Shown here piece by piece: positions 28,052-38,229 of a stretch of 64,000 nucleotides of DNA. The notes beneath the pieces are model-generated. The model was not told the DNA's origin. It did not search any database and saw only the letters and a list, made by a program, of their open reading frames with translations. Source of the DNA: Pseudomonas sp. SL4(2022) (GTDB taxonomy: Bacteria; Pseudomonadota; Gammaproteobacteria; Pseudomonadales; Pseudomonadaceae). Within the stretch, counting starts at the first letter, position 1. Each line of letters begins with the position of its first letter. The stretch is taken from assembly GCF_026625725.1 (NCBI RefSeq), contig NZ_CP113060.1, positions 991,001-1,055,000 on the forward strand. The letters are read 5' to 3'. The position numbers and the translations under genes are program-made.

Positions 28052-28516
28052 TTACATCTGCATTTGCAGGTAGTTCTCCAGCCCAATTCTGTCGATCAAG
28101 CCGAGCTGAACCTCCAGCCAGTAGGCGTGATCTTCTTCGGTGTCCTTGAGTTGCACCAGCAAGATGTCGCGGGTCTGGTAATCCTGATGCTGCTCGCACA
28201 AGGCGATGCCTTTGCTCAGGGCCGCGCGTACGTGATATTCCAGCGCGAGGTCAAGCTTGAGCATCTCCGGCACGCTCTGGCCGAAGCGGAAGCTGTCAGG
28301 AACCATGTCCGGCGTACCCTCGAGAAACAGAATGCGCTTGAGGATGGCATCGGCGTGCTGAGTTTCCTCTTCCATTTCATGGTTGATCCGTTCGTACAGC
28401 TTGCTGAAACCCCAATCCTCATACAGACGCGAATGCACGAAGTACTGATCACGAGCCGCCAGCTCACCTTTGAGCAGCACTTTCAGGTAATCGATAACTT
28501 CTATGTGGCCTTTCAT
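28052..28516 (-). CDS. ftnA: Bacterial ferritin FtnA (bacterioferritin-like, no haem ligand)
   Basis: 154 residues, four-helix ferritin subunit that oxidises and stores iron in a 24-mer. The di-iron ligands are present: Glu18, Glu51, His54, Glu93, Glu127 and His130. The bacterioferritin haem ligand Met52 is threonine here (EETQHAD), as in P. aeruginosa PA4235, which was renamed FtnA because it does not bind haem. The start at 28516 ([11 protein letters not shown]) follows AAGGAA. In P. aeruginosa katA lies between this gene and rplQ; here they are adjacent. Confidence 0.92.
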   Translation of the reverse strand: MKGHIEVIDYLKVLLKGELAARDQYFVHSRLYEDWGFSKLYERINHEMEEETQHADAILKRILFLEGTPDMVPDSFRFGQSVPEMLKLDLALEYHVRAALSKGIALCEQHQDYQTRDILLVQLKDTEEDHAYWLEVQLGLIDRIGLENYLQMQM

Positions 28517-28632
28517 GGGTATTTTCCTTAGCAAGCAGCGAACATGGACTAATGCTGGTAGCCCACAGCCTCCGGGTCAAGCCGAGCGTACCGGCGGTGT
28601 ATGAAAACGTCAGCACGGGACTTATTCCAACC

Positions 28633-28664
28633 ATAAAAAAACCGGGCAAGGCCCGGTTTTTTAT
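28633..28664 (-). terminator. Intrinsic terminator after rplQ
   Basis: Stem ACCGGGC / GCCCGGT flanked by A- and T-runs, 13 bases past the rplQ stop; it ends the alpha operon. Confidence 0.92.
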
Positions 28665-28676
28665 ACAACCTACGAC

Positions 28677-29063
28677 TTACTCAGCGTCTACAGCTGCACC
28701 AGCGACCGGACGGTCAACCAGCTCAACATAAGCCATTGGAGCATTGTCGCCAGTGCGGAAACCGCACTTGAGGATACGCAGGTAACCGCCCTGACGGGTG
28801 GCGTAGCGCTTGCCCAGGTCGTTGAACAGCTTGCCGACGATGGCTTTCGAACGGGTACGATCGAAGGCCAGACGACGGTTGGCAACGCTGTCTTCTTTAG
28901 CCAGAGTAATCAGCGGCTCGGCAACGCGACGCAGCTCTTTGGCTTTCGGCAGAGTAGTTTTGATCAGCTCATGCTCGAACAGCGATACCGCCATGTTCTG
29001 GAACATGGCCTTGCGGTGTGCGCTGGTGCGGCTGAGGTGACGGCCACTTTTACGATGACGCAT
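28677..29063 (-). CDS. rplQ: 50S ribosomal protein L17
   Basis: 128 residues, full family length, starting [20 protein letters not shown]. It binds 23S rRNA near the exit tunnel. It is the last gene of the alpha operon (rpsM-rpsK-rpsD-rpoA-rplQ), 42 bases after rpoA, followed by a strong terminator. Confidence 0.98.
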   Translation of the reverse strand: MRHRKSGRHLSRTSAHRKAMFQNMAVSLFEHELIKTTLPKAKELRRVAEPLITLAKEDSVANRRLAFDRTRSKAIVGKLFNDLGKRYATRQGGYLRILKCGFRTGDNAPMAYVELVDRPVAGAAVDAE

Positions 29064-29105
29064 GGTTCAATTCCTTACCAAACTCACGTTCGGTGATGAT
29101 GACGA

Positions 29106-30107
29106 TCAGGCAGTCGCCTTATCGTCTTTCTTCAGACTTGCCGGCGGCCAGTTGTCGAGGCGCATACCGAGGGACAGACCGCGAGAGGCCAGAACATCCT
29201 TGATTTCAGTCAAGGATTTCTTGCCCAGGTTCGGGGTTTTCAACAGTTCTACTTCGGTGCGCTGAATCAGATCACCGATGTAGTAAATGTTCTCTGCCTT
29301 GAGGCAGTTAGCCGAACGCACAGTCAGTTCCAGGTCATCAACCGGACGGAGGAGAATCGGATCGATCTCATCTTCCTGCTCGATAACAACGGGCTCACTG
29401 TCACCTTTGAGGTCGACGAACGCAGCCAACTGCTGTTGCAGAATAGTTGCAGCGCGGCGAATAGCCTCTTCAGGATCCAGAGTACCGTTGGTCTCCAGGT
29501 CGATAACCAGTTTGTCCAGGTTGGTACGCTGCTCAACACGAGCGTTTTCCACCACATACGACACACGGCGTACCGGACTGAACGAAGCATCCAGCTGCAA
29601 GCGACCAATGCTGCGGCTTTCATCTTCATCGCTCTGACGAGCGTCAGCCGGCTCATAGCCGCGACCACGAGCTATGGTGAGCTTCATGTTCAGCGCGCCA
29701 GTGGAAGCCAGGTTGGCGATTACGTGGTCGCCATTGACGATTTCGACATCGTGATCCAGCTGAATATCGGCAGCGGTAACTACGCCCGAGCCCTTCTTCG
29801 CCAGAGTCAGAGTCACTTCGTCACGACCGTGCAGTTTGACAGCCAGACCTTTCAGGTTGAGCAGGATTTCTATGACGTCTTCCTGAACACCTTCGATGGC
29901 GGAGTACTCATGGAGTACACCGTCAATCTCGGCCTCGACTACTGCACAGCCAGGCATGGAGGACAACAAGATGCGACGCAGCGCGTTGCCCAGGGTATGG
30001 CCGAAACCACGCTCGAGAGGCTCGAGAGTGATCTTGGCGCGGGTCGAACTGACCACCTGCACATCAATGTGACGGGGGGTCAGGAACTCATTTACCGAAA
30101 TCTGCAT
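29106..30107 (-). CDS. rpoA: RNA polymerase alpha subunit
   Basis: 333 residues. The N-terminal assembly domain contains [20 protein letters not shown], which dimerises and contacts beta and beta-prime. A linker leads to the C-terminal domain ([40 protein letters not shown]) that binds UP elements and activators. Being co-transcribed with S4, S11 and S13 ties polymerase supply to ribosome synthesis. Confidence 0.99.
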   Translation of the reverse strand: MQISVNEFLTPRHIDVQVVSSTRAKITLEPLERGFGHTLGNALRRILLSSMPGCAVVEAEIDGVLHEYSAIEGVQEDVIEILLNLKGLAVKLHGRDEVTLTLAKKGSGVVTAADIQLDHDVEIVNGDHVIANLASTGALNMKLTIARGRGYEPADARQSDEDESRSIGRLQLDASFSPVRRVSYVVENARVEQRTNLDKLVIDLETNGTLDPEEAIRRAATILQQQLAAFVDLKGDSEPVVIEQEDEIDPILLRPVDDLELTVRSANCLKAENIYYIGDLIQRTEVELLKTPNLGKKSLTEIKDVLASRGLSLGMRLDNWPPASLKKDDKATA

Positions 30108-30129
30108 GGATGCACCTATTTTCTAGCCC

Positions 30130-30750
30130 TTACTTGGAGTAGAGCTCGACAATCAGGCTTTCGTTGATGTCAGCGGAGAGATCACTGCGCGCCGGGACGT
30201 TTTTAAACACGCCAGACTTCTTCTCAGTGTCTACATCTACCCATTCAACGCGGCCACGCTGGGCACACAGCTCAAGAGCTTGAACAATGCGCAGCTGATT
30301 CTTCGATTTCTCGCGAACTGCAACCACGTCACCAGCTTTAACCTGGTAGGACGGGACGTTAACAGTTTTACCGTTTACGCTGATCGACTTGTGCGATACC
30401 AGCTGACGGGACTCAGCGCGAGTAGCACCGAAACCCATGCGATAAACCACGTTATCCAGACGGCATTCGAGCAGTTGCAGCAGGTTCTCACCAGTAGCGC
30501 CTTTCTTGCCGGCAGCTTCTTTGTAATAACCGCTGAATTGACGCTCAAGCACACCGTAGATACGACGAACTTTTTGTTTCTCACGCAGCTGGGTGCCGTA
30601 GTCGGACTGACGGCCACGGCGCTGACCGTGAATACCTGGGGCTGCTTCGATGTTGCACTTCGATTCCAGAGCGCGTACACCGCTTTTCAGGAAAAGATCT
30701 GTGCCTTCACGACGAGACAGTTTGCACTTGGGACCAATGTAACGAGCCAT
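30130..30750 (-). CDS. rpsD: 30S ribosomal protein S4
   Basis: 206 residues, starting [20 protein letters not shown], with the S4 RNA-binding domain ([20 protein letters not shown]). It is a primary 16S rRNA binder and a translational accuracy protein. In E. coli it represses its own alpha operon by binding the rpsM leader; whether the same structure exists here could not be judged. Confidence 0.99.
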   Translation of the reverse strand: MARYIGPKCKLSRREGTDLFLKSGVRALESKCNIEAAPGIHGQRRGRQSDYGTQLREKQKVRRIYGVLERQFSGYYKEAAGKKGATGENLLQLLECRLDNVVYRMGFGATRAESRQLVSHKSISVNGKTVNVPSYQVKAGDVVAVREKSKNQLRIVQALELCAQRGRVEWVDVDTEKKSGVFKNVPARSDLSADINESLIVELYSK

Positions 30751-30767
30751 TTCTCACTGTCTCCTGA

Positions 30768-31157
30768 TTACACGCGACGCTTCTTCGAAGGACGGCACCC
30801 GTTATGCGGGATTGGCGTCACATCGGTGATGCTGGCGATCTTATAGCCACAGCCGTTCAAAGCACGGACAGCGGACTCACGACCCGGACCTGGACCCTTG
30901 ACGTTAACGTCGAGGTTCTTCAGACCGTATTCCAGCGCAGCTTGACCAGCACGTTCTGCAGCCACCTGGGCAGCGAACGGGGTGCTTTTACGCGAACCGC
31001 GGAAACCCGAACCACCAGAGGTAGCCCAAGACAGAGCGTTGCCCTGACGGTCAGTAATGGTCACGATTGTGTTGTTGAAAGAAGCGTGGATGTGGGCGAT
31101 GCCATCAACCACCGTCTTTTTGACTTTCTTACGAGTACGAGCAGCAGGTTTTGCCAT
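30768..31157 (-). CDS. rpsK: 30S ribosomal protein S11
   Basis: 129 residues, family length, with [17 protein letters not shown] and the conserved C-terminal [18 protein letters not shown]. It lies in the platform of the small subunit beside the 3' end of 16S rRNA. 17 bases upstream of rpsD. Confidence 0.99.
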   Translation of the reverse strand: MAKPAARTRKKVKKTVVDGIAHIHASFNNTIVTITDRQGNALSWATSGGSGFRGSRKSTPFAAQVAAERAGQAALEYGLKNLDVNVKGPGPGRESAVRALNGCGYKIASITDVTPIPHNGCRPSKKRRV

Positions 31158-31187
31158 GACTAGATTCCTGTCGATGCGCGAATGCGA

Positions 31188-31544
31188 TTACTTGCGGATC
31201 GGCTTACGCGGGCCCTTACGGGTACGCGCGTTGGTCTTGGTACGCTGACCGCGAACCGGCAGACCACGACGATGACGCAGGCCGCGGTAGCAACCCAGGT
31301 CCATCAAGCGCTTGATTTTCATGTTCACTTCACGACGCAGGTCACCTTCGGTATTCACCTTGGCTACTTCGCCACGCAGCTGCTCGATCTGCTCGTCAGA
31401 GAGATCTTTGATTTTTGCTGCCGGGTTTACACCGGTAGCAGCACAGATTTTCTGTGCAGTAGTGCGACCAACACCATAGATGTAGGTCAGCGAGATAACA
31501 GTGTGCTTGTTATCCGGAATGTTAACGCCTGCAATACGGGCCAT
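31188..31544 (-). CDS. rpsM: 30S ribosomal protein S13
   Basis: 118 residues: [20 protein letters not shown] at the start, and the basic C-terminal tail [20 protein letters not shown] reaching the P-site tRNA. First gene of the alpha operon, preceded by a sigma70-like promoter at 31604-31632. GGAGTT is the ribosome site. Confidence 0.99.
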   Translation of the reverse strand: MARIAGVNIPDNKHTVISLTYIYGVGRTTAQKICAATGVNPAAKIKDLSDEQIEQLRGEVAKVNTEGDLRREVNMKIKRLMDLGCYRGLRHRRGLPVRGQRTKTNARTRKGPRKPIRK

Positions 31545-31603
31545 TCAGTGGAACTCCAATTGACAGCTACCTACGCCCCGGAAGCCAAGAAATAGGGCGC
31601 GAG

Positions 31604-31632
31604 ATATTAACGCTGTAATAACAAATAATCAA
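31604..31632 (-). promoter_or_regulatory. Predicted alpha-operon promoter
   Basis: Minus strand: TTGATT, 17-base spacer, TAATAT, then a GC-rich discriminator CTCGCGCCC, which is usual for stringently controlled ribosomal promoters. It overlaps the T-rich tail of the preceding hairpin. Confidence 0.6.
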
Positions 31633-31656
31633 CCCGGCAGCGCACTAGCTGCCGGG
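31633..31656 (-). terminator. Terminator-like hairpin between rpmJ and rpsM
   Basis: CCCGGCAGC / GCTGCCGGG with a 6-base loop. On the minus strand it is followed by the imperfect T-rich TTGATTATTTG. It probably terminates part of the spc transcripts before the alpha operon. Confidence 0.6.
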
Positions 31657-31676
31657 CTTGTAACGCTCAATCACAC

Positions 31677-31793
31677 TCAGCCTTGGCGCTGTTTGTGACG
31701 CGGTTCCGCGCTGCAAATTACCCGCACAACACCTTCACGGCGAATAATTTTGCAGTTACGGCACAGCTTTTTCACCGATGCACGAACTTTCAT
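31677..31793 (-). CDS. rpmJ: 50S ribosomal protein L36
   Basis: 38 residues, [20 protein letters not shown] onward, with the zinc-ribbon Cys/His set (CRNC, then C and H in ICSAEPRH) intact. That makes it the zinc-binding (C+) form. It is the last gene of the spc operon, 26 bases after secY. Confidence 0.97.
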
Positions 31794-31819
31794 CACCAAC
31801 TCCTCGAACCTTATGGACT

Positions 31820-33148
31820 TCAGCGCAGCATGCCGCTGCCGTAGCCCTTCAGGTTGGCTTTCTTCATCAGGGATTCGTACTGGTGCGACACGAGGTGCGA
31901 TTGTACTTGCGACATAAAGTCCATAACAACCACAACCACGATCAGCAACGAGGTCCCGCCAAGGTAGAACGGTACGTTGGCAGCCACCACCAGGAACTGG
32001 GGCAACAAGCATACGGCCGTCATGTACAGAGCACCGAACATGGTCAAGCGGGTCAACACGCCATCGATATAGCGCGCCGATTGCTCACCGGGACGGATAC
32101 CCGGAATAAAGGCACCGGACTTCTTCAGGTTTTCCGCTACGTCTTTCGGGTTAAACATCAGCGCTGTGTAAAAGAAGCAGAAGAAAACAATCCCCGCACT
32201 AAACAGCAAAATGTTCAACGGCTGACCAGGAGCGATAGCCTGTGAAATATCCTGCAGCCAGCCCATACCCTCGGACTGACCAAACCAGGCACCCAGCGAA
32301 GCCGGGAATAACAGAAGGCTGCTGGCGAAAATAGCCGGGATAACCCCCGCCATATTCACCTTCAACGGCAAGTGGCTGGTCTGCGCCGCGAAGACCTTAC
32401 GGCCCTGCTGACGCTTGGCGTAGTGCACCGCAATGCGACGCTGACCACGCTCAATGAACACCACGAAACCGATAATCGCTACTGCCAGCAAACCGATGGC
32501 GATCAGGGCAAAGATATTGATATCACCCTGCCGAGCAGACTCGAAAGACTGCCCGATCGCCGACGGCAGACCGGCTACGATGCCTGCAAAGATCAGCATC
32601 GAAATACCGTTGCCAACACCACGCTCGGTGATTTGCTCGCCCAGCCACATCATGAACATTGCACCCGCCACAAAAGTGGTGATGGCAACGAAGTGGAAGC
32701 CGAAATCGACCGAAAACGCTACGCCTTGACCGGCCAGACCGACGGACATGCCGACAGCTTGGACAATAGCCAGGACGAGGGTGCCGTAGCGGGTGTACTG
32801 GCTAATCTTGCGACGGCCAGCTTCACCTTCCTTCTTCAACTGCTCCAGCTGCGGGCTGACAGCGGTCATGAGCTGCATGATGATCGAGGCCGAGATGTAC
32901 GGCATGATCCCCAATGCAAAAATACTCATACGCTCCAGCGCGCCGCCGGAAAACATGTTGAACAAGCTAAGAATGGTCCCCTCATTCTGTCGAAACAGGT
33001 CCGCCAGCCGATCAGGGTTGATACCAGGAACTGGGATGTGTGCACCTATCCGATAGACGATGATCGCCATGAACAGAAAGCGCAAACGAGCCCAGAGCTC
33101 GGATAACCCGCCATTGCTGAGCGCTGAGAGAGCACCTTGCTTAGCCAT
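31820..33148 (-). CDS. secY: Protein translocase subunit SecY
   Basis: 442 residues, ten membrane helices forming the protein-conducting channel, with the early [17 protein letters not shown] and the C5 loop [20 protein letters not shown] that contacts SecA and the ribosome. Its partner SecE is at 58449. It starts immediately after the rplO stop. Confidence 0.99.
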
Positions 33149-33583
33149 TTATTCCTCGAACTTACCGCCAGCTGCTTCGATAGCCGCGCGCGCACCCTTG
33201 GTGGCGGCGATACCTTTAAGGGTGACTGCCTGAGTAACCTCACCGGACAGCATGACTTTCACGCGCTGTACGTTTTGATTGATCAGGTTGGCATCCTTCA
33301 GCGACTGCAGAGTAACAATGCCGCCTTCTACTTTATTCAGCTCGGACGTGCGCACTTCTGCGCGATCCATAGCCTTCAAAGAGACGAAGCCGAACTTAGG
33401 CAGACGGCGGTGCAGAGGCTGCTGGCCGCCTTCGAAACCCGGAGCAATAGTGCCACCGGAGCGCGAGGTTTGACCTTTGTGGCCACGGCCACCGGTCTTA
33501 CCCAAACCGCTACCGATACCACGGCCCGGACGGTGCTTCTCGCGACGGGAACCCGGCGCAGGACTCAAATCGTTCAGGTACAT
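33149..33583 (-). CDS. rplO: 50S ribosomal protein L15
   Basis: 144 residues: [20 protein letters not shown], then the Gly/Arg-rich tail [20 protein letters not shown] that threads into 23S rRNA. Stop abuts secY; start is 4 bases after the rpmD stop. Confidence 0.99.
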   Translation of the reverse strand: MYLNDLSPAPGSRREKHRPGRGIGSGLGKTGGRGHKGQTSRSGGTIAPGFEGGQQPLHRRLPKFGFVSLKAMDRAEVRTSELNKVEGGIVTLQSLKDANLINQNVQRVKVMLSGEVTQAVTLKGIAATKGARAAIEAAGGKFEE

Positions 33584-33586
33584 GAA

Positions 33587-33766
33587 TTAACCCTCGACTC
33601 GCAGCATGTAGTAAGCCTTATTGATCATCCCGCGATTCTCGGGAGTATCCAGCACTTCTACGGTGTGACCGATGCGACGCAGACCCAAACCCTTTACGCA
33701 GAGCTTGTGGTTAGGAATGCGGCCGGACATGCTTTTTACCAGCGTAACTTTTACGGTATTAGCCAT
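33587..33766 (-). CDS. rpmD: 50S ribosomal protein L30
   Basis: 59 residues read directly from the sequence: [20 protein letters not shown] at the start, then [20 protein letters not shown], ending YYMLRVEG. It sits exactly in the conserved slot between rpsE and rplO, with 2- and 3-base gaps. Confidence 0.97.
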   Translation of the reverse strand: MANTVKVTLVKSMSGRIPNHKLCVKGLGLRRIGHTVEVLDTPENRGMINKAYYMLRVEG

Positions 33767-33768
33767 GA

Positions 33769-34269
33769 TTAGAGAATCTCCTCGACACTCTTGCCACGCT
33801 TAGCCGCAACAGAACTTGGCGACTGCATAGCTTTCAAACCTTTGAAAGTGGCATACACCACGTTCACCGGGTTAGTCGAGCCGTAGCACTTAGCCAGAAC
33901 GTTTTGCACACCAGCCACTTCGAGAACAGCACGCATGGCGCCGCCAGCGATGATACCGGTACCTTCGGAAGCAGGCTGCATGTAAACCTTGGAAGCGCCA
34001 TGGGCAGACTTCATGGCGTACTGAAGCGTAGTGCCGTTCAGATCCACTTGGATCATGTTGCGACGCGCAGCTTCCATCGCCTTCTGGATGGCAGCAGGCA
34101 CTTCACGGGATTTGCCACGGCCGAAACCGACGCGACCCTTACCATCACCCACCACGGTCAACGCGGTGAAAGTGAAGATACGGCCACCCTTAACGGTCTT
34201 GGCAACGCGGTTAACCTGTACCAGCTTCTCGATATAGCCTTCGTCGCGCTTTTGGTCGTTATTTGCCAT
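33769..34269 (-). CDS. rpsE: 30S ribosomal protein S5
   Basis: 166 residues with the double-stranded-RNA-binding-like N-domain ([20 protein letters not shown]) and [20 protein letters not shown]. It is part of the decoding-fidelity centre with S4. The spectinomycin-loop region [11 protein letters not shown] looks unaltered. Confidence 0.99.
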   Translation of the reverse strand: MANNDQKRDEGYIEKLVQVNRVAKTVKGGRIFTFTALTVVGDGKGRVGFGRGKSREVPAAIQKAMEAARRNMIQVDLNGTTLQYAMKSAHGASKVYMQPASEGTGIIAGGAMRAVLEVAGVQNVLAKCYGSTNPVNVVYATFKGLKAMQSPSSVAAKRGKSVEEIL

Positions 34270-34272
34270 AAC

Positions 34273-34623
34273 TTAGAACTCCAGCCCGCCTTCACGAGCA
34301 GCATCAGCCAGCGCCTTGACGCGGCCGTGGTACTTGAAGCCAGAACGGTCGAATGCAACCTGAGTTACACCAGCGGCTTTCGCACGCTCGGCAACCAGCT
34401 CGCCAACTTTCTTGGCCGCGTCAACGTTGCCAGTGGCGCCGTCACGCAGTGCTTTGTCCAAGGTAGAGGCGCTGGCCAGAACCTTGCTGCCGTCGGCCGA
34501 AATGACCTGGGCATAGATATGCTGCGAAGAGCGATACACGCACAGACGCACGGCTTCGAGCTCGTGCATTTTCAGGCGTGCTTTGCGAGCGCGACGCAGT
34601 CGAGTAACTTTTTTGTCGGTCAT
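34273..34623 (-). CDS. rplR: 50S ribosomal protein L18
   Basis: 116 residues; binds 5S rRNA together with L5 (36066). Recognised by [20 protein letters not shown] and the C-terminal [20 protein letters not shown]. Confidence 0.99.
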   Translation of the reverse strand: MTDKKVTRLRRARKARLKMHELEAVRLCVYRSSQHIYAQVISADGSKVLASASTLDKALRDGATGNVDAAKKVGELVAERAKAAGVTQVAFDRSGFKYHGRVKALADAAREGGLEF

Positions 34624-34633
34624 TTGCTATGCC

Positions 34634-35167
34634 CTACTTCTTCTTGGCTTCTTTACGGCGGACGACTTCGTCTGCGTAACGAACACCTTTGCCCTTGTAA
34701 GGTTCAGGACGACGGAAATCACGAATTTCCGCAGCGACCTGACCAACCAGTTGCTTGTCGACACCCTTGATCAGGATCTCGGTCTGGTTCGGGGTTTCAG
34801 CCACTACACCTTCCGGCAACTCATAGTCGATCGGATGGGAGAAGCCGAGAGCGAGGTTCAACACCTGACCTTTGGCTTGCGCTTTGTAACCAACACCAAC
34901 CAGCTGCAGCTTACGCTCGAAGCCTGCGCTAACACCGATCACCATGTTGTTGACCAGAGCGCGAGTGGTACCGGCCATTGCGCGAGTCTGCTGATCACCA
35001 TTGCGAGCAGCGAAACGCAGCTCACCGGCTTCTTGCAGGACTTCAACGGACGAGTGAACATTCAGTTCGAGAGTGCCCTTGGCACCCTTTACCGAAAGCT
35101 GTTGGCCGGTGAGTTTGACCTCAACGCCAGCTGGCAGCTTAACGGGGTTCTTAGCAACGCGAGACAT
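34634..35167 (-). CDS. rplF: 50S ribosomal protein L6
   Basis: 177 residues, two L6 folds, starting [20 protein letters not shown] and with the conserved end [20 protein letters not shown]. It sits near the factor-binding site of the large subunit. Confidence 0.99.
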   Translation of the reverse strand: MSRVAKNPVKLPAGVEVKLTGQQLSVKGAKGTLELNVHSSVEVLQEAGELRFAARNGDQQTRAMAGTTRALVNNMVIGVSAGFERKLQLVGVGYKAQAKGQVLNLALGFSHPIDYELPEGVVAETPNQTEILIKGVDKQLVGQVAAEIRDFRRPEPYKGKGVRYADEVVRRKEAKKK

Positions 35168-35179
35168 GCTTATCCCCCC

Positions 35180-35572
35180 TTAGAACACTGTGCAAAGCAC
35201 TTCGCCGCCGACACCGGCAGCGCGCGCAGCGCGGTCCGTCATCACACCCTTGTTGGTGGAGACGATGGATACACCGAGACCGCCACGAACTTTCGGCAGA
35301 TCATCGACGGATTTGTATTGGCGAAGGCCTGGACGGCTCACGCGCTTAACTTCTTCGATAACCGGACGGCCTTCGAAGTACTTCAGCTCGATGGACAGCT
35401 GCGGCTTAACTTCACCGCTGATCTGATAACCCGCAATATAACCTTCGTCTTTCAAAACTTTGGCTACAGCCACCTTCAACGTGGAAGACGGCATGCTTAC
35501 GACGGACTTTTCAGCCATCTGGGCATTACGGATACGAGTTAGCATGTCCGCTAACGGGTCCTGCATACTCAT
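35180..35572 (-). CDS. rpsH: 30S ribosomal protein S8
   Basis: 130 residues, [20 protein letters not shown] and C-terminal [11 protein letters not shown]. It binds the central domain of 16S rRNA. In E. coli S8 also represses the spc operon by binding the rplE mRNA. Unusually for a ribosomal operon it follows a 174-base gap with strong hairpins; AGGAG is its ribosome site. Confidence 0.99.
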   Translation of the reverse strand: MSMQDPLADMLTRIRNAQMAEKSVVSMPSSTLKVAVAKVLKDEGYIAGYQISGEVKPQLSIELKYFEGRPVIEEVKRVSRPGLRQYKSVDDLPKVRGGLGVSIVSTNKGVMTDRAARAAGVGGEVLCTVF

Positions 35573-35746
35573 GGGCTAGACGCTCCTGATACAAAAAGAA
35601 TTAGCCTTTCGGCTACAGTCGCTGAACAGGGTACAAACCCAGGCTCAGGCGAGCCGAGCATTCTAGAGACTGATCAAAAATGAATCAAGCCCCAAAGGGG
35701 CTTGATTCACAGATAAGACAAAGCCGGCACTAGGCCGGCTTTGTTT
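35573..35746 (-). promoter_or_regulatory. Long rpsN-rpsH spacer with several hairpins
   Basis: In the order of transcription: hairpin ACAAAGCCGGC/GCCGGCTTTGT (35718-35744), the terminator-like hairpin 35676-35708, a small GGCTC/GAGCC hairpin (35642-35655), and a GNRA-loop hairpin TAGCC-GAAA-GGCTA before a T-rich run just ahead of the rpsH ribosome site. All other spc genes here are 2-35 bases apart. Confidence 0.6.
35676..35708 (-). terminator. Strong terminator-like hairpin inside the spc operon
   Basis: Perfect 12-base stem GAATCAAGCCCC / GGGGCTTGATTC with a 3-base loop, followed on the minus strand by ATTTTTG. It meets normal criteria for an intrinsic terminator yet lies between rpsN and rpsH. 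Confidence 0.8.
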
Positions 35747-36052
35747 TTACCAGCTGGCTTTCACCAGACCTGGTACATCACCGCGCATTGCCGCTTCACG
35801 CAGCTTGATACGCGACAGGCCGAACTTGCGGAATACGCCGTGCGGACGACCAGTGATGCGGCAGCGATTGCGCAGGCGCGAAGCGCTTGCATCACGCGGC
35901 TGCTTCTGCAGTGCTACTTGAGCTTCCCAACGCGCTTCCGGACTGGTGTTCGGATTGGCGATGGTAGCTTTCAGCTCGGCACGCTTTTTAGCGTACTTGG
36001 CTACCGTTTGCTGACGCTTCAGCTCACGGTTTTTCATGCTGGTTTTGGCCAT
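35747..36052 (-). CDS. rpsN: 30S ribosomal protein S14 (zinc-independent form)
   Basis: 101 residues, [20 protein letters not shown], with [20 protein letters not shown]. The CxxC pairs of the zinc form are absent, so this is the long C- type. GGAGTT precedes the ATG at 36052; upstream in-frame codons belong to rplE overlap. Confidence 0.98.
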   Translation of the reverse strand: MAKTSMKNRELKRQQTVAKYAKKRAELKATIANPNTSPEARWEAQVALQKQPRDASASRLRNRCRITGRPHGVFRKFGLSRIKLREAAMRGDVPGLVKASW

Positions 36053-36065
36053 GATCCAACTCCAA

Positions 36066-36605
36066 TCAGTTACGGAACGGGAATTTGAAAGCACGCAACA
36101 GCGCGCGGCCTTCATCATCGTTACGGGCAGTGGTAGTCAGGGTAATGTCCAGACCACGCAGGGCATCGATCTTGTCGTAGTCGATTTCCGGGAAGATGAT
36201 CTGCTCTTTAACGCCCATGCTGTAATTGCCACGACCATCAAAGGACTTGGCATTCAGGCCGCGGAAGTCACGCACGCGCGGCAGGGAGATAGACAGCAGA
36301 CGATCCAGGAACTCGTACATACGCTCACGGCGCAGAGTCACTTTTACGCCAATCGGCCAGCCCTCACGAACCTTGAAGCCTGCAATCGACTTACGGGCAT
36401 AAGTCACAACGACTTTCTGACCGGTAATCTTTTCCAGGTCGGCAACAGCGTGCTCGATGACTTTTTTGTCACCGATCGCTTCGCCCAGGCCCATGTTCAG
36501 GGTGATCTTGGTGATGCGCGGAACTTCCATCACGTTGGCGAGCTTAAGTTCTTCCTTAAGCTTCGGCGCGATTTCTTTCCGGTAAATCTCTTTTAGTCGT
36601 GCCAT
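36066..36605 (-). CDS. rplE: 50S ribosomal protein L5
   Basis: 179 residues, [20 protein letters not shown] with [20 protein letters not shown]. It binds 5S rRNA and the P-site tRNA elbow. Thirteen bases precede rpsN. Confidence 0.99.
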   Translation of the reverse strand: MARLKEIYRKEIAPKLKEELKLANVMEVPRITKITLNMGLGEAIGDKKVIEHAVADLEKITGQKVVVTYARKSIAGFKVREGWPIGVKVTLRRERMYEFLDRLLSISLPRVRDFRGLNAKSFDGRGNYSMGVKEQIIFPEIDYDKIDALRGLDITLTTTARNDDEGRALLRAFKFPFRN

Positions 36606-36625
36606 GGTCTTCTACCTAGCAGTGT

Positions 36626-36940
36626 TCAAGCATCAACCGCTTTTTGGGTCGACTTGAAGACACGAATTTTTTTACCGTCTTCTACTTTGAAACCAACGCG
36701 ATCAGCCTTGTTGGTTTCGCCATTGAAGATGGCCACGTTAGAAGCGTGCAGAGGCGCTTCTTTCTCGACGATACCGCCCTGAACGCCCGACATTGGGTTC
36801 GGCTTGGTATGGCGCTTCACCAGGTTGATCCCACCGACGACCAAACGGTCGTCAGCGAGAACCTTGAGCACCTTGCCACGCTTACCTTTGTCTTTACCGG
36901 CGATCACGATGATCTCGTCGTCACGACGAATCTTTTGCAT
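36626..36940 (-). CDS. rplX: 50S ribosomal protein L24
   Basis: 104 residues with the KOW motif ([20 protein letters not shown]). It is an assembly initiator protein of the large subunit. Confidence 0.99.
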   Translation of the reverse strand: MQKIRRDDEIIVIAGKDKGKRGKVLKVLADDRLVVGGINLVKRHTKPNPMSGVQGGIVEKEAPLHASNVAIFNGETNKADRVGFKVEDGKKIRVFKSTQKAVDA

Positions 36941-36951
36941 GTCGGATCTCC

Positions 36952-37320
36952 TTAGAGCACTTCAGGTGCGAGCGAGACGATCTTCATGAACTTCTCAGAG
37001 CGAAGTTCACGAGTCACTGGCCCAAAAATACGGGTGCCGATCGGCTCTTGCTTGTTGTTCAGCAGAACAGCAGCGTTGCCATCAAAGCGGATGATCGAGC
37101 CATCAGGACGACGAACGCCGTGACGGGTGCGGACTACAACAGCAGTCATCACCTGGCCTTTCTTCACTTTGCCGCGCGGAATGGCTTCCTTAACGGTCAC
37201 TTTGATGATGTCGCCGATGCCAGCGTAACGGCGATGCGAGCCGCCCAGCACCTTGATGCACATAACGCGACGAGCACCGCTGTTGTCAGCGACGTCGAGC
37301 ATGGATTGAGTCTGAATCAT
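36952..37320 (-). CDS. rplN: 50S ribosomal protein L14
   Basis: 122 residues, [20 protein letters not shown] and [20 protein letters not shown]. First gene of the classical spc operon, but only 23 bases separate it from rpsQ. There is little room for a separate promoter there, so S10 and spc are probably read together. Confidence 0.99.
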   Translation of the reverse strand: MIQTQSMLDVADNSGARRVMCIKVLGGSHRRYAGIGDIIKVTVKEAIPRGKVKKGQVMTAVVVRTRHGVRRPDGSIIRFDGNAAVLLNNKQEPIGTRIFGPVTRELRSEKFMKIVSLAPEVL

Positions 37321-37343
37321 ATAATTTCTCCGACCCTTAGCCC

Positions 37344-37610
37344 TTAGACTTCCACTGCGCGTTCGAGGATCTCAACCAGCGCCCAAGACTTGGTCTTGGC
37401 AACGGGACGAGTTTCACGAATGGAAACTTTGTCGCCGATCTTGCTCTGATTGGTTTCGTCGTGCGCGTGCAGCTTGGTCGAACGCTTGACATATTTGCCG
37501 TAGATCGGGTGCTTAACGCGACGCTCGATCAATACGGTGATGGTCTTGTCCATCTTGTCGCTGACGACACGGCCGGTCAGCGTACGGACTGTTTTTTCGG
37601 CTTCAGCCAT
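37344..37610 (-). CDS. rpsQ: 30S ribosomal protein S17
   Basis: 88 residues from the ATG at 37610 ([20 protein letters not shown]). The GTG two codons upstream overlaps the rpmC stop and is less likely. OB-fold protein binding the 5' domain of 16S rRNA. Last gene of the S10 block. Confidence 0.98.
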   Translation of the reverse strand: MAEAEKTVRTLTGRVVSDKMDKTITVLIERRVKHPIYGKYVKRSTKLHAHDETNQSKIGDKVSIRETRPVAKTKSWALVEILERAVEV

Positions 37611-37612
37611 GA

Positions 37613-37804
37613 TCACTTACCTGCCTGCTGGTTGAGCACAGTTTTCACACGAGCGATGTCGCGCTTAACTTGCGAGAGCAGGTGAGACTGCCCCAACTGG
37701 CCAGTTGCCTTCTGCATGCGCAGATTGAACTGGTCGCGCAGCAGGCCGAGCAGTTGCTCGTTCAGCTGCTGTGCTGATTTTTCACGAAGTTCATTCGCTT
37801 TCAT
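37613..37804 (-). CDS. rpmC: 50S ribosomal protein L29
   Basis: 63 residues, [20 protein letters not shown], a two-helix hairpin at the exit tunnel that helps dock SRP and trigger factor. Its ATG overlaps the rplP stop (ATGA). Confidence 0.98.
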
Positions 37805-38217
37805 CACATCACCGTCCGCTTAACAAAAGTGGTGGCGAGTGGCAGCTTTGCAGCAGCCAGGGCGAAAGCCTCACGCGCCAACTCTTCGGAAACGCCTTCG
37901 ATCTCATACAGGACTTTGCCTGGCTGGATCTGGGCTACCCAATACTCAACGCTACCCTTACCTTTACCCATCCGCACTTCGAGAGGCTTCTTGGAGATCG
38001 GCTTGTCCGGGAAAACGCGAATCCAGATTTTCCCGCCACGCTTAACGTGACGAGTCAGAGCACGACGAGCGGACTCAATCTGACGGGCGGTGAGACGGCC
38101 GCGGGCAACAGACTTCAGTGCGAATTCGCCGAAGCTGACTTTGCTACCGCGCTGAGCCAGACCACGGTTGTGGCCGGTCATCTGCTTACGGAACTTCGTA
38201 CGCTTTGGTTGCAACAT
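37804..38217 (-). CDS. rplP: 50S ribosomal protein L16
   Basis: 137 residues, [20 protein letters not shown]; contacts the A-site tRNA elbow. The arginine hydroxylated by YcfD in E. coli lies in the loop around [12 protein letters not shown]. Overlaps rpmC by one base. Confidence 0.99.
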
Positions 38218-38229
38218 TTGGCGTACCCC

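Noticed and set aside
31820..33106. Plus-strand frames opposite secY and neighbouring ribosomal protein genes
   Set aside because: Antisense shadows without start signals or family similarity.
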